Positions 32,705-41,559 of a stretch of DNA of 64,000 bases are shown here, piece by piece; within the stretch, counting starts at the first letter, position 1, and the number at the start of each line of letters is the position of its first letter. This DNA is from an uncultured Neglectibacter sp. (lineage in GTDB: Bacteria > Bacillota > Clostridia > Oscillospirales > Acutalibacteraceae): assembly GCA_937958185.1 (NCBI GenBank), contig CALFFN010000021.1, positions 124,001 through 188,000 of the forward strand. The letters run 5' to 3'. A model generated the notes under the pieces. That model saw only the letters and a list, made by a program, of their open reading frames with translations, was not told where the DNA came from and made no database searches. A program made the translations under genes and the position numbers.

Positions 32705-33475
32705 ATGCAGGGCAAGGTTGAAATTTGCGGCGTGAACACTTCCCGTCTCAAGGTGCTGAAAAGCGACGAGATGCGGGAGCTTCTGGTAAAAAGCCATGAG
32801 GGAGATATGGAAGCCCGGGAGAAGCTGATAAATGGCAATCTCCGGCTGGTTTTAAGCGTCATTCAGCGGTTCGGCAACCGGGGGGAAAACCCGGACGACC
32901 TGTTTCAGGTGGGCTGTATCGGGCTCATCAAAGCCATCGACCATTTCGACGTGACGCAGGGAGTGCAGTTCTCCACCTACGGCGTGCCCATGATCATTGG
33001 CGAGGTGCGCCGCTTCCTGCGGGACAACAATTCCGTGCGGGTCAGCCGCTCCATGCGCGACACGGCTTATAAGGCGATCCAGTGCAAGGAGCGCCTCACC
33101 GCCGAACGGGGACAGGAGCCGACCATCGAGGAGATCGCCGAGAAGCTGGAAATGCGCCGGGAGGACGTGGTCGTGGCGCTGGAAGCCATTGTAGAGCCTG
33201 TTTCCCTGTACGAGCCGGTGTTCTCCGACGGCGGCGATACCATTTATATCATGGATCAGGTTGGGGACGGCAGCGACGACGGGGACTGGCTGGAGGAAAT
33301 CGCCATCAAGCAGGCGATCCGGAATTTGAGCGACCGGGAACGCAACATTCTTTCCATGCGCTTTTTAGACGGCAAGACCCAGATGGAGGTGGCAGGGGAA
33401 ATCGGCATTTCCCAGGCGCAGGTCTCCCGGCTGGAAAAGGGCGCGCTGGGGAAGATCAAAAAAGAGATACGGTAA
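32705..33475 (+). CDS. sigG: Sporulation sigma factor SigG
   Basis: The protein has 256 residues. It begins with the SigG signature VEICGVNTSRLKVLKSDEM, followed by region 2 (NLRLVLSVIQRF, DLFQVGCIGLIKAIDHFD, FSTYGVPMIIGEVRRFL), region 3 and region 4 (LSDRERNILSMRFLDGKTQMEVAGEIGISQAQVSRLEK). It directs late forespore transcription. I use the ATG at 32705 with GGAGGTG upstream; the frame is open further up, but those residues are not SigG-like. In many relatives spoIIGA/sigE lie adjacent; here they do not. Confidence 0.95.
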   Translation: MQGKVEICGVNTSRLKVLKSDEMRELLVKSHEGDMEAREKLINGNLRLVLSVIQRFGNRGENPDDLFQVGCIGLIKAIDHFDVTQGVQFSTYGVPMIIGEVRRFLRDNNSVRVSRSMRDTAYKAIQCKERLTAERGQEPTIEEIAEKLEMRREDVVVALEAIVEPVSLYEPVFSDGGDTIYIMDQVGDGSDDGDWLEEIAIKQAIRNLSDRERNILSMRFLDGKTQMEVAGEIGISQAQVSRLEKGALGKIKKEIR

Positions 33476-33477
33476 TA

Positions 33478-33514
33478 AAACAGACGGGGCGAAAATCATT
33501 CGCCCCGTCTGTTT
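33478..33514. terminator. Bidirectional terminator after sigG
   Basis: AAACAGACGGGGCGAA and TTCGCCCCGTCTGTTT form a 16-bp stem shared with the convergent lipoprotein gene. Confidence 0.9.
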
Positions 33515-33515
33515 G

Positions 33516-34328
33516 TCAGGAAATCCACATATCGGTGATTTCCGCAAAGACCCATTGTCCGTTTTTGTCCAGTGAAGCTGTGTTGGAATAACCGGCGACG
33601 CCCAAGCCGCTCCGCCATTTTTGGACGGAATAGGTAACTTTACCGCTTTTGACCTCTTTTTCTTCGATGGTGAAATGTAAGCCGTCCTCCCAATAGAGGT
33701 TTTCTTCGTCGATGTACCCCTCGTCCATCAGCTCCCGGAGCGTGCCCTGCAGGGATTCGACCCCGTGGGCTGAGGAAAATTCAAAGGCTAACAGCTGCTT
33801 CTCACTTTCGCTGAGTGCGGAAACCTCCGTAAGATCAAATCCAAATTTGGATACGTCTCCGTTGAGACCATCGTCCTCCTTCAGAATATCCTCCAGAATC
33901 TGGTAATAGAGAGAAAAATAGTCCGTCTGCTGTTCCTTGAAGGTGACGGTATCCGCATGGATCTGGGCGGGCCAGGTTTCCAGGACGGTCCCGTCAAAGC
34001 CAATTTCCACCACCATGCCGGGCAGAGGAGCTTCAGCGCCGCTGAGCTGTTCCGGCGCACAGGAGAAATCGTAGACCTCGGAATATGCTTCCGAAAGCCC
34101 CACGCCCCGGACGCTGCTGCCGTTTACCGTGCAGATTTTCATATCCATAGCGGCAGGGGTTTTTGCAGGCTGGGAGCTTTCCGAACCGGCTTGGGATCCG
34201 GCGCTTCGCGGCACACTGCCAGTGCCGCTCCCGTTTCCGGCAGGGAGACCATTGTTTCCGCAGGCTGCCATAGTGATAAGAAGCGCCAGCGCCAATACAA
34301 GCGTGTATACTGTTTTCAAAATCTTCAT
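33516..34328 (-). CDS. Lipoprotein of unknown function
   Basis: The protein has about 270 residues. A lipoprotein signal (MKILKTVYTLVLALALLITMAAC) has its lipobox Cys at residue 23, then a Gly/Ser-rich linker and a globular domain of about 210 residues without a family I know. It should be anchored to the outer face of the membrane. The ATG at 34328 has AAGGAGG upstream; the longer frame adds residues before the signal peptide and is wrong. Confidence 0.75.
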   Translation of the reverse strand: MKILKTVYTLVLALALLITMAACGNNGLPAGNGSGTGSVPRSAGSQAGSESSQPAKTPAAMDMKICTVNGSSVRGVGLSEAYSEVYDFSCAPEQLSGAEAPLPGMVVEIGFDGTVLETWPAQIHADTVTFKEQQTDYFSLYYQILEDILKEDDGLNGDVSKFGFDLTEVSALSESEKQLLAFEFSSAHGVESLQGTLRELMDEGYIDEENLYWEDGLHFTIEEKEVKSGKVTYSVQKWRSGLGVAGYSNTASLDKNGQWVFAEITDMWIS

Positions 34329-34393
34329 TGCAGTGTCCTCCTTTTTCCTTTTATACAACGAAGCGGGAAAAAACACTCACCTAAATGAAAATT

Positions 34394-34927
34394 TCAACGG
34401 CAGAAATCGTTCAAGTACCGTTCCAGGCAGGAGGAGATCACGTCCTTTGCGTCCTCAGGACCCTTCACCTCGCTGATGTCCGTTGTTTTTCCACCCTCCA
34501 GCTGCTTGTATACCGAGAAGAAATGCTGCATTTCCTCAAAAATATGGTCCGGCAGCTCTTTGATATCCCGATAGCTGTTGTAGGTGGGGTCGTCAAAGGG
34601 GATCGCGATGATCTTTTCGTCCTTTTTGCCGCCGTCGTCCATGATGATGACCCCGATGGGGTAGCACCGCACCAGGGACATGGGCAGGATATTTTCCGAG
34701 CAGAGCACCAGCACGTCCAGCGGATCACCGTCGCTGGCATAGGTGCGGGGGATAAAGCCATAATTTGCCGGGTAATGGGTGGAGGTGTACAGCACCCGGT
34801 CCAGCCGCAAAAGCCCGACCTCCTTGTCCAGCTCGTACTTTGCCTTGCCGCCCTTTGTGATTTCAATGACCGCGAAAAAATCGTCCCGATTGATCCGCTT
34901 TGGAGAAATGTCGTGCCAGATATTCAT
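34394..34927 (-). CDS. ppa: Inorganic pyrophosphatase, family I
   Basis: The protein has about 177 residues. It starts MNIWHDISPKRI, and the active site is marked by DGDPLDVLVL with further acidic residues in MDDGGKKDEKIIAIP and YKQLEGGK. It hydrolyses pyrophosphate to drive biosynthesis. I use the ATG at 34927, since homologous enzymes begin at this point and the eight extra residues upstream add nothing recognisable; the ribosome site (GGAAAGGA) is somewhat far. Confidence 0.93.
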   Translation of the reverse strand: MNIWHDISPKRINRDDFFAVIEITKGGKAKYELDKEVGLLRLDRVLYTSTHYPANYGFIPRTYASDGDPLDVLVLCSENILPMSLVRCYPIGVIIMDDGGKKDEKIIAIPFDDPTYNSYRDIKELPDHIFEEMQHFFSVYKQLEGGKTTDISEVKGPEDAKDVISSCLERYLNDFCR

Positions 34928-35035
34928 GCTGCTTTCATCCTTTCCAAACATTTGCCTTGCCGCAAGTATACCATTTCAGGGATAAAAAATCAAATCAAAC
35001 ATACAGTTGCTATATGAGGAAAGGAGGCGGTTTTC

Positions 35036-35332
35036 ATGAACTGTCGAATGGGAGATTTGCGGAACAAGGAGATCATCAACGTGAAGGACGGCGCAAGGAT
35101 CGGCTTTGTTTCCGATATCGAGCTGGATACCCAAACGGCGGAGCTGACCGCGGTAGTGGTGTACGGCAGGCTGCGGCTCTTCGGGCTTTTGGGCAGGGAG
35201 CCGGATTTCGTGATCCCGTGGAAAGATATTTCTCTGATCGGCGACGACACCATGCTGGTAAATTACCACAGACCGGAGCTCGAGAAAAAATCCGGCGTTT
35301 TCGCAAAATTGCTGGATAAAATCTCTCTTTAG
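35036..35332 (+). CDS. YlmC/YmxH-family PRC-barrel sporulation protein
   Basis: The protein has 98 residues. A PRC-barrel-like beta protein starts CRMGDLRNKEIINVKDGARIGFVSDIELD and contains GRLRLFGLLGREPDFVIPW, the pattern of YlmC/YmxH. These are small conserved proteins of spore formers, with no well-defined biochemical role. AAAGGAGGCGG precedes the ATG. Confidence 0.88.
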   Translation: MNCRMGDLRNKEIINVKDGARIGFVSDIELDTQTAELTAVVVYGRLRLFGLLGREPDFVIPWKDISLIGDDTMLVNYHRPELEKKSGVFAKLLDKISL

Positions 35333-35385
35333 AGAACGAAGCGCTTCAAATTGCGGAAAGGGTAGAGAAAAAAGCGAAAAAAACC

Positions 35386-35414
35386 TTGATTCTTCCAAAA
35401 AGGCGTGCTATAAT
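35386..35414 (+). promoter_or_regulatory. rpsB-tsf promoter
   Basis: TTGATT and TATAAT are spaced by 17 bases. The leader of about 85 nt contains CTGCC...GGCAG arms that could form the S2-binding autoregulatory fold known for rpsB messages, though I cannot confirm a specific motif. Confidence 0.75.
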
Positions 35415-35506
35415 ATTCCAGCAAAATACGCACAGTCTGCCTCTCACGCCACAGGCGAATTGAAATAAACGGCAGGCTGGAGGAAAAACCAAGGAGGTTT
35501 TCAAAC

Positions 35507-36274
35507 ATGGCAGTCGTATCTATGAAACAGCTTCTGGAGGCTGGCGTCCACTTTGGCCACCAGACGAGAAGATGGAACCCCAAAATGGCTCCGTACATCT
35601 TCACCGAGCGCAATGGTATCTATATCATTGACCTGCAGAAGACCGTGAAAAAGCTGGAAGAAGCGTACAACTTTGTGCGCGACCTGTCCACCGAGGGCAA
35701 GAGCGTGCTGTTCGTTGGCACCAAGAAGCAGGCGCAGGAGTCTGTAAAGGAAGAGGCTCTCCGCGCGGACGCTTATTATGTGAACGCCCGCTGGCTGGGC
35801 GGTATGCTGACCAATTTCACCACCATTCGCAAGCGCATTCAGCGTTTGGCGCAGCTGCGCAAAATGGAAGAGGACGGCACCTTTGAGCTGCTGCCCAAGA
35901 AGGAAGTCGCACAGCTTCAGCTGGAAATCGAGAAGCTGGAAAAGTATCTGGGCGGCATCAAGGATATGAAGGAATTCCCCGGCGCTCTGTTCATCGTCGA
36001 TCCCCGCAAGGAGCGTATTGCCGTGGCGGAAGCCCGCAAGCTGCATATCCCGATCGTTGCTATCGTGGACACCAACTGCGACCCCGATGAGATCGACTAT
36101 GTGATCCCCGGCAACGACGACGCTATCCGCGCTGTGAAGCTGATCGCCGGCGCCATGGCTGACGCCATCATCGAGGGCAGAGAAGGTCAGATGGGCGCCG
36201 CTGCCCGTGACGACGGGGAAGACGAAGGCGAAGCAGCCGAGGTCGAAACCGGGGAAGCTCCTGAGCAGGAGTGA
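35507..36274 (+). CDS. rpsB: Ribosomal protein S2
   Basis: The protein has 255 residues, the usual length. Conserved segments are LLEAGVHFGHQTRRWNPKM, RNGIYIIDLQKT, VNARWLGGMLTNF and DTNCDPDEIDYVIPGNDDAIR. The C-terminus is an acidic tail. It is part of the 30S subunit and is followed by tsf, the universal pairing. AAGGAGG precedes the ATG. Confidence 0.98.
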   Translation: MAVVSMKQLLEAGVHFGHQTRRWNPKMAPYIFTERNGIYIIDLQKTVKKLEEAYNFVRDLSTEGKSVLFVGTKKQAQESVKEEALRADAYYVNARWLGGMLTNFTTIRKRIQRLAQLRKMEEDGTFELLPKKEVAQLQLEIEKLEKYLGGIKDMKEFPGALFIVDPRKERIAVAEARKLHIPIVAIVDTNCDPDEIDYVIPGNDDAIRAVKLIAGAMADAIIEGREGQMGAAARDDGEDEGEAAEVETGEAPEQE

Positions 36275-36307
36275 TCCGGAAGCACCAGATTCTCATGAAA
36301 AATTAGG

Positions 36308-36328
36308 CCCCGGCGGCTGCCGCCGGGG
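36308..36328 (+). other. GC hairpin between rpsB and tsf
   Basis: CCCCGGCGG-CTG-CCGCCGGGG has a perfect 9-bp stem with no T run. It may protect or attenuate the message between the two genes. Confidence 0.6.
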
Positions 36329-36346
36329 GAAAGGATTGAATATCGT

Positions 36347-37261
36347 ATGAATTTTACTGCGAAGGACGTTGCCGCTCTGCGCGAGAAGACCGGGTGCGGC
36401 ATGATGGATTGTAAAAAAGCCCTGACCGAGTCCAACGGCGACATGGATAAGGCGGTTGACTTTCTCCGGGAGAAGGGGCTTGCCGCCGCTGTGAAGAAGG
36501 CGGGTCGTATCGCCGCCGAGGGCGTTGCCTTTGCCACCACCAGTGAATGCGGCAAGGTTGCCGTTGTCATCGAGGTCAACGCTGAGACCGACTTTGTGGC
36601 AAAGAACGCTGAGTTCCAGACCTTTGTCAAGATCTGTGCCGACACCATCATTCATCAGAATCCCGCCGACGTGGAAGCTCTGCTCCAGTGCAAGGCTGAG
36701 GGCTCTGAGCAGACGGTGGACGCTCTGCTGAAGGAAAAGATCCTCACCATCGGTGAGAACATCAAGATTCGCCGTTTTGACCGCTTTGAAGGCGCTGTGA
36801 CTTCTTATGTCCACGGCGGCGGACGTATCGGCGTCATCGTGAAGTTCGACACCACCGATGAGATCGCTGCGACCGAGGGCTTCAAGACCTATGCCCACAA
36901 TGTGGCAATGCAGATCGCCGCCCTGAATCCTGAGTTCCTGGACGAGGCTGCCGTTCCTGCTGAGCGCAAGGAAAAGGAAAAGGAGATCCTCACCCAGCAG
37001 ATCGTGGACGAGGGCAAGCCTGCCAACATCGCGGAAAAGATCGTTGCCGGTCGTCTCAGCAAGTTCTTCAAGGAAATCTGCCTGGTCGATCAGCAGTATG
37101 TGCAGGACAGCAAAATGACTGTCCAGCAGTACACCGACAGCGTTGCCCAGGAGCTGGGCGGTTCCATCAAGATCACCGCCTATACCCGCTTTGAAAAGGG
37201 CGAGGGCTTGGAGAAGCGCGAGGATAATTTCGCCGAGGAGATCGCCAGCCTGGTGAAGTAA
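36347..37261 (+). CDS. tsf: Elongation factor Ts
   Basis: The protein has 304 residues. The N-terminal UBA-like domain is FTAKDVAALREKTGCGMMDCKKAL, followed by EVNAETDFVAKN, the EF-Tu-contacting TDFV motif. It exchanges GDP on EF-Tu. GGAAAGG precedes the ATG, and it is co-transcribed with rpsB. Confidence 0.98.
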   Translation: MNFTAKDVAALREKTGCGMMDCKKALTESNGDMDKAVDFLREKGLAAAVKKAGRIAAEGVAFATTSECGKVAVVIEVNAETDFVAKNAEFQTFVKICADTIIHQNPADVEALLQCKAEGSEQTVDALLKEKILTIGENIKIRRFDRFEGAVTSYVHGGGRIGVIVKFDTTDEIAATEGFKTYAHNVAMQIAALNPEFLDEAAVPAERKEKEKEILTQQIVDEGKPANIAEKIVAGRLSKFFKEICLVDQQYVQDSKMTVQQYTDSVAQELGGSIKITAYTRFEKGEGLEKREDNFAEEIASLVK

Positions 37262-37282
37262 GCCAATCATTTGACAGCATGA

Positions 37283-37320
37283 AACAACGCCCTGCGGAGA
37301 AATCCGCAGGGCGTTGTTTG
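37283..37320 (+). terminator. Terminator after tsf
   Basis: AACAACGCCCTGCGGA-GAAA-TCCGCAGGGCGTTGTT is a 16-bp stem with a GAAA loop, then TTG. Confidence 0.9.
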
Positions 37321-37394
37321 TCGTCCACAAAATATTTTTCCCGGTGCGGGAGGGAAGGTCTGCTGTTTTCCTGTAAGCTGGACCTGCTTTTATC

Positions 37395-38246
37395 TCATTG
37401 GTTTATCCGTTTTGCCTGATTCGATTTTTTATCATATAGTATCACAACGAACAGAGACAGCAGCTGCCCAAGTATGATTCTGACGATTTGCATGGAGTCC
37501 GCTTCGCCGTTGGAGATCACGTGCAGCAAATTCGTCACGACAACATTGTTGAACAAATGGTCGCCAAGCCCCACCCACAATGAACCTGTCATCTGATATA
37601 GAAGCGACCATTTTATGCTCATAAGCCCAGACAACAGGATATATCCGATCCCCATTGCAAGCAGGTTGGCAAGCGAAGCGTTTCCGTCCAGATAATCTCT
37701 GAAAGGCATGACCCAATGCCAGATCCCGAACAGAAAAGCAATCAAGAGCGCAGCATGGATAAAGGATAATTTCCCGGAAAGGATTTTCATAAATAATCCG
37801 CGGAACACACCCTCCTCCATCCAAACGTTTATCATATTGAATGCAATACATAATAAGAAAAAGAGGGGGCTGTTGTGTTTTACTGTTTCTCCGCTTAGAG
37901 AAAAACCGCTGATGTAAAAGGCAAGGGATACGTTTCCGTTGATGCAATAAAGGATAAGGCATTCTATGGAATAAGCAGCGATAAAGCAGCCGCCTCCCAA
38001 TAGAAGCCCTTTTGCAGCGCCGGATAATATCTTATCCCCGGTAAAGCCGATGCTTTGCCAGCTGCTATGTAGTAAATGCAGAATGATCGCTAAAAGTACG
38101 ATCCCAAAAACCTTATGCAGGAAATTTTCTGCGAGGACAGTTTCGTCTGTTCTTATTACAAAATATTCTGCCAGTCTGGCAGACCCGCATAGAGCAAATA
38201 TGATCGCACAGCTCAGGATAGGCCGTTCCTTGATATTCTTTTCCAT
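37395..38246 (-). CDS. CPBP-family intramembrane glutamic protease
   Basis: The protein has about 283 residues with eight or so membrane helices. The catalytic signature MEEGVFRGLFMK (EExxxR), the FGIWHW segment and the GLGDHLFNN histidine region are all present. Relatives (CAAX protease and bacteriocin-processing) cleave substrates within the membrane; the substrate here is unknown. The ATG at 38246 has AAAGGAG upstream. Codon use is more AT-rich than neighbours. Confidence 0.85.
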   Translation of the reverse strand: MEKNIKERPILSCAIIFALCGSARLAEYFVIRTDETVLAENFLHKVFGIVLLAIILHLLHSSWQSIGFTGDKILSGAAKGLLLGGGCFIAAYSIECLILYCINGNVSLAFYISGFSLSGETVKHNSPLFFLLCIAFNMINVWMEEGVFRGLFMKILSGKLSFIHAALLIAFLFGIWHWVMPFRDYLDGNASLANLLAMGIGYILLSGLMSIKWSLLYQMTGSLWVGLGDHLFNNVVVTNLLHVISNGEADSMQIVRIILGQLLSLFVVILYDKKSNQAKRINQ

Positions 38247-38396
38247 CAGTTCTCCTTTCACGAACGCTGCTTTTGTCCCGGCAGGGCTTTCCATAGCATT
38301 GCGTTTTCTGTTTTGCAGTACAGCAGGGCGGTCTTTCAAAGCGCTTTTGATTGCCGGTATCGCCGCAGCGCGATGCTTGATAGAGTCGGTGCTATC

Positions 38397-38435
38397 AAAA
38401 ATCCCGGAAAGTACACAGGCTTCCCGGGATTTTTG
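38397..38435 (-). terminator. Terminator after pepF
   Basis: AAAATCCCGG and CCGGGATTTTT form the stem, with T or A runs on both sides. Confidence 0.8.
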
Positions 38436-38440
38436 ATTTT

Positions 38441-40237
38441 TTACCCGATTTCTTCTGTCAGCTGGCAGATTTCCTCGATCATGCCGCCGATGGTCTCAAT
38501 GGTATCCAGCAGGGGGGCGTCGGTGGAAATGTCCACGCCGGCAAGCTGTGCCAGCTCCATAGGCGTTTTGGTGCTTCCGGCGGCGAGAACGCGCTTCCAG
38601 TCCTCCACAGCAGGCTCACCCTCTGCCTCAATGCGCTTGCAAGCCTGTGTTGCCACGGTCAGCCCGGCGCTGTAAGTGTAAGAGTACAGACCCATGTAGT
38701 AATGGGGCTGGCGCATCCAGGTCAGCTCCGAGCCCTCCGGCAGCTCCACGGCGTCCCCCCAGAACTTTTCCAGGGTCTCCCGCATAATGCGGTTCAGGGT
38801 TTCCGCCTGCACGCTGCCCCCGGCGTCCACGATTTTATACACCTCCCGCTGATAGGCGGCTTCCAGCAGATGAGTGACAAAATTGTGGTAGTAGGTGTTG
38901 CCGATCATACAGCTCAGCACCCAGCGGCGGAAGCGCTTGTCGGGGTTGGTTTTCAGCATATAGTGCCCCATCAGCAGCTCGTTCATGGTGGAGGGCGCTT
39001 CCACAAAATAGGTGGACACCTCCGTGTCGAACACAGACTGGGTATGGTTGCAGGACTTGAAATGCCCCGCGTGCCCCAGCTCGTGCGCCAGGGTAAACAC
39101 GTCGGACATTCTGTCGTGCCAGGTCAATAAAATGAAGGAATGGCTGCCGTAGGGGCTGGCGCAGAAGCCGCCGGTAGATTTTCCCTGGTTCTGGGCAAAG
39201 TCCACCCAGCGCTCCCGGTATGCTGTGCGCACCATTTCCTGATAGTCCGCGCCCATGACGGAAAGCCCTTTTTCGATATACTCCCTGGATTCCGCAATGG
39301 TCACCTTGGGGTCGTATTCCGGGTCCACCGCGAGCTTCAAATCGGCATAGGTCATCTTGTCCAGCTTGTGGATTTTTTGCAGCAGCCGGGCATATTTCCG
39401 CATATGGGGCGCAAGCTTTTCCATAATCAGGTCGATCTGCCGATCATACATTTCCCGGGTGACCTTCTGCCCGAACAGCAGGCTGTCGAACACGGAGGAA
39501 AATCCCCTTGCGGTCGCCATGGTCTTTTCCGTCTGTACCTGGCTTTGATAGGCGGCGGCGGTGACGTTTTCATATTCCCGCAGCTTCTGATAAAAAGCGG
39601 TAAAGGCGTTCCGGCGCACCTGTGTGCGGGCGTCGTATTCGTAGTCGTCTTCGTAAAGGGAATAGCCCAGCGGAAATTCCTTTCCCTCCGCCGTAAAGGA
39701 CGGGAAATTCATATCCGCCAGCTTTGCCATATTGTAGACCTGATAGGGCGTGTTAAAGGTGGGGGACAGGGAAGCCAGCACCCGCTCCGTTTCCGGCTGC
39801 AGCTGATGGGGCTTTTGCCGGAGTACGTCCTTCAAATAGCCGCTGTTCCCGCCGCCGGAATTTATGGAGCTTTCCAGTACAGCTTCGCTTTGCTCCAGCA
39901 GCTCGCTGTCGATAAAGCTCAGCCTGCTGGAAATTTCCGACGCCAGCCGGGAGATTTTTTCGCTTTCCTCCTGCAGCGCCCCGTCACTGTAATCCACGGA
40001 AGCCGCCAGGTCCCGGTAATTTACGACGGGGATCAAAATTTCGTACAGCGCCCGCAGTTTGTCGAGACAGCGGTTGACCGCTTCCGGCGTGCAGAGCGTC
40101 CCCTTGCAGGTTTCCAGCTCCGCCGCCAGCGTTTTCAGCTTTTCCACGTCCTGTTGCCACGCTTCCTCCGTGGGGTAGATCGCGGACAAATCCCAAGTGA
40201 GTTCCACGGGAACGTCTTTTCTTTTTGCCAGTGCCAT
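38441..40237 (-). CDS. pepF: Oligoendopeptidase F
   Basis: The protein has about 598 residues, the family length. The M3 zinc site is FTLAHELGHAGHFKS, with the third ligand in STYFVEAPSTMNELL. It degrades cytosolic oligopeptides. I start at the ATG at 40237 (MALAKRKDVPVELTW), with AGGAG nine bases upstream. A promoter with TTGACA/TAGAAT lies just above, divergent from the 3-methyladenine glycosylase gene. Confidence 0.94.
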   Translation of the reverse strand: MALAKRKDVPVELTWDLSAIYPTEEAWQQDVEKLKTLAAELETCKGTLCTPEAVNRCLDKLRALYEILIPVVNYRDLAASVDYSDGALQEESEKISRLASEISSRLSFIDSELLEQSEAVLESSINSGGGNSGYLKDVLRQKPHQLQPETERVLASLSPTFNTPYQVYNMAKLADMNFPSFTAEGKEFPLGYSLYEDDYEYDARTQVRRNAFTAFYQKLREYENVTAAAYQSQVQTEKTMATARGFSSVFDSLLFGQKVTREMYDRQIDLIMEKLAPHMRKYARLLQKIHKLDKMTYADLKLAVDPEYDPKVTIAESREYIEKGLSVMGADYQEMVRTAYRERWVDFAQNQGKSTGGFCASPYGSHSFILLTWHDRMSDVFTLAHELGHAGHFKSCNHTQSVFDTEVSTYFVEAPSTMNELLMGHYMLKTNPDKRFRRWVLSCMIGNTYYHNFVTHLLEAAYQREVYKIVDAGGSVQAETLNRIMRETLEKFWGDAVELPEGSELTWMRQPHYYMGLYSYTYSAGLTVATQACKRIEAEGEPAVEDWKRVLAAGSTKTPMELAQLAGVDISTDAPLLDTIETIGGMIEEICQLTEEIG

Positions 40238-40279
40238 ATAAAATGCTCCTCTCCAGTGCAAAATCAAATTCCAAGTCAA

Positions 40280-40308
40280 ATTCTACCATTCTGAGGGTCA
40301 GATGTCAA
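40280..40308 (-). promoter_or_regulatory. pepF promoter
   Basis: On the minus strand TTGACA and TAGAAT are spaced by 17 bases. Confidence 0.75.
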
Positions 40309-40311
40309 TTT

Positions 40312-40339
40312 TTGCAAATCCCGCGGAATTGGTTATAAT
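40312..40339 (+). promoter_or_regulatory. Promoter of the 3-methyladenine glycosylase gene
   Basis: TTGCAA and TATAAT are spaced by 16 bases, back to back with the pepF promoter. Confidence 0.65.
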
Positions 40340-40363
40340 AGAAGAAAGAAAGGGGTGGGTCCC

Positions 40364-40975
40364 ATGCTGCCACAGAGCTTTTTTGCCCGGGATACGGTGC
40401 AGGTCGCCAGAGAGTTGATAGGGAAATATTTGATCCGCCACTATAATGGCGTCACCCTGGCGGCGCGCATTACGGAGACGGAAGCCTATATTGGGCGCAT
40501 GGACAAAGCCTGCCATGCCTACCAGTACCGCAGAACCGAGAGAACGAAACCGCTGTTTTCTTCCCCCGGCACTGCTTATGTCTATCTCATATACGGAATG
40601 TACTACTGCCTGAACCTGGTGACAGAGCCGGAGGGCGAACCGGCGGCGGTGCTGATCCGTGGGGCAGAGCCAAGGTACGGAGTGGATATTCTGGCACAGA
40701 ACCGTTTCGGGTGTGGGGCAGGGGAGATGACAGACTACCAGCGGAAAAATTTTATGAACGGTCCCGGAAAGCTCTGCGCCGCCCTGAACATTGACCGCGC
40801 CCTGAACGCCCTGCCTTACGGCTCCCCGGAGCTGGAGGTCTGCGAAAAGCTTTCGGAAGCGGGTCTGCCAGATTTCCCATTGGACAGCAGCCCGCGGGAA
40901 ATCAAGGTCAGCAAGCGCATCGGCATCGACTACGCCGAGGAAGCAAGGGATTTCCTTTGGAGGTTCTATTGCTGA
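40364..40975 (+). CDS. 3-methyladenine DNA glycosylase (AAG/MPG type)
   Basis: The protein has about 203 residues. It carries ARELIGKYLIRH, the catalytic ITETEAYIG, KPLFSSPGTAYVYLIYGMYYCLN and MNGPGKLCAALNI, all typical of the AAG family. It excises alkylated purines. ATG 40364 has AAGGGGTG at proper spacing; GTG 40355 is too close to it. Confidence 0.92.
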   Translation: MLPQSFFARDTVQVARELIGKYLIRHYNGVTLAARITETEAYIGRMDKACHAYQYRRTERTKPLFSSPGTAYVYLIYGMYYCLNLVTEPEGEPAAVLIRGAEPRYGVDILAQNRFGCGAGEMTDYQRKNFMNGPGKLCAALNIDRALNALPYGSPELEVCEKLSEAGLPDFPLDSSPREIKVSKRIGIDYAEEARDFLWRFYC

Positions 40976-41053
40976 GACCTCCTCCGCTTTTTCCGTCCCG
41001 ATTCTCCCACAGCGAGAGGTGTATCGTCACACAAAGACAGCGTGAAAATATGA

Positions 41054-41101
41054 AAGCACGGCGTTTCTGTTCTCCTTGGGGGAGAGAGAAACGCCGTGCT
41101 T
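41054..41101 (+). other. Long hairpin after the glycosylase gene
   Basis: AAGCACGGCGTTTCT and AGAAACGCCGTGCTT form a 15-bp perfect stem with an inner GTTCTCC/GGGAGAG extension. There is no poly-T, so it may act in termination or in mRNA protection. Confidence 0.6.
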
Positions 41102-41250
41102 GCGTTGTGCTCCGTCCTTAATTTTTCCTTTGCCCCATGCGCCGATATCCGGGCTTGCAGAGTGCTGGGCAGTATCACAAGGCGTTTTCCCTCACAGTGC
41201 ACTGGTGGAATCCCACTGGAAATCCCGCGCGCCGCCTGTCCAGTACAGCT

Positions 41251-41279
41251 TTTGAGAGGATCAGCCTTTTCGATAAAAT
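41251..41279 (+). promoter_or_regulatory. Promoter of the 6S-like RNA
   Basis: TTTGAG (or TTGAGA) lies 16-17 bases before TAAAAT, placing the start near 41286. Confidence 0.45.
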
Positions 41280-41285
41280 AAAATA

Positions 41286-41485
41286 CCCGCCTGACCGTAA
41301 TGTGCGTCTCAATAACCTGCTACAAAAAAGCAGGTGGGTGTCCTCCCATGTGGTTCACGCTCCCTTCGTCCAACCCCGGTCAAAGCCGGAGCCGGGAGGT
41401 CTGCAATCCGCACACGGAGCGGGACTCCCTGAGATTTGAGTGTAGGGTTATTTGTGCACAGTCCGCGAATCAGGCAGGCAGAAAA
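41286..41485 (+). ncRNA. ssrS: 6S-like RNA candidate
   Basis: About 200 nt between a promoter and the convergent DUF1292 gene fold into one long rod. GCCTGA pairs with TCAGGC, GTGC with GCAC and AATAACC with GGTTATT. These are separated by internal loops and enclose a central region with a small CCTGC/GCAGG side hairpin and an apical CCGG stem. Length, rod shape with interrupted stems and absence of an ORF fit 6S RNA, the regulator of housekeeping RNA polymerase. I rely on shape, not on a matched motif. The 300 bases before it (40976-41250) hold only the hairpin at 41054. Confidence 0.5.
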
Positions 41486-41559
41486 GCCGCTGTTATTTCT
41501 ATAATTTGACGTAGTTTAAGAAAAAAACCGTCCAGGTTTTTCCAGCCGCAAAAAGCCGC

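Noticed and set aside
41096..41509. Short plus-strand ORFs around 41.1-41.5 kb
   Set aside because: The region is better explained by a hairpin and the 6S-like RNA; no ribosome sites or domains.
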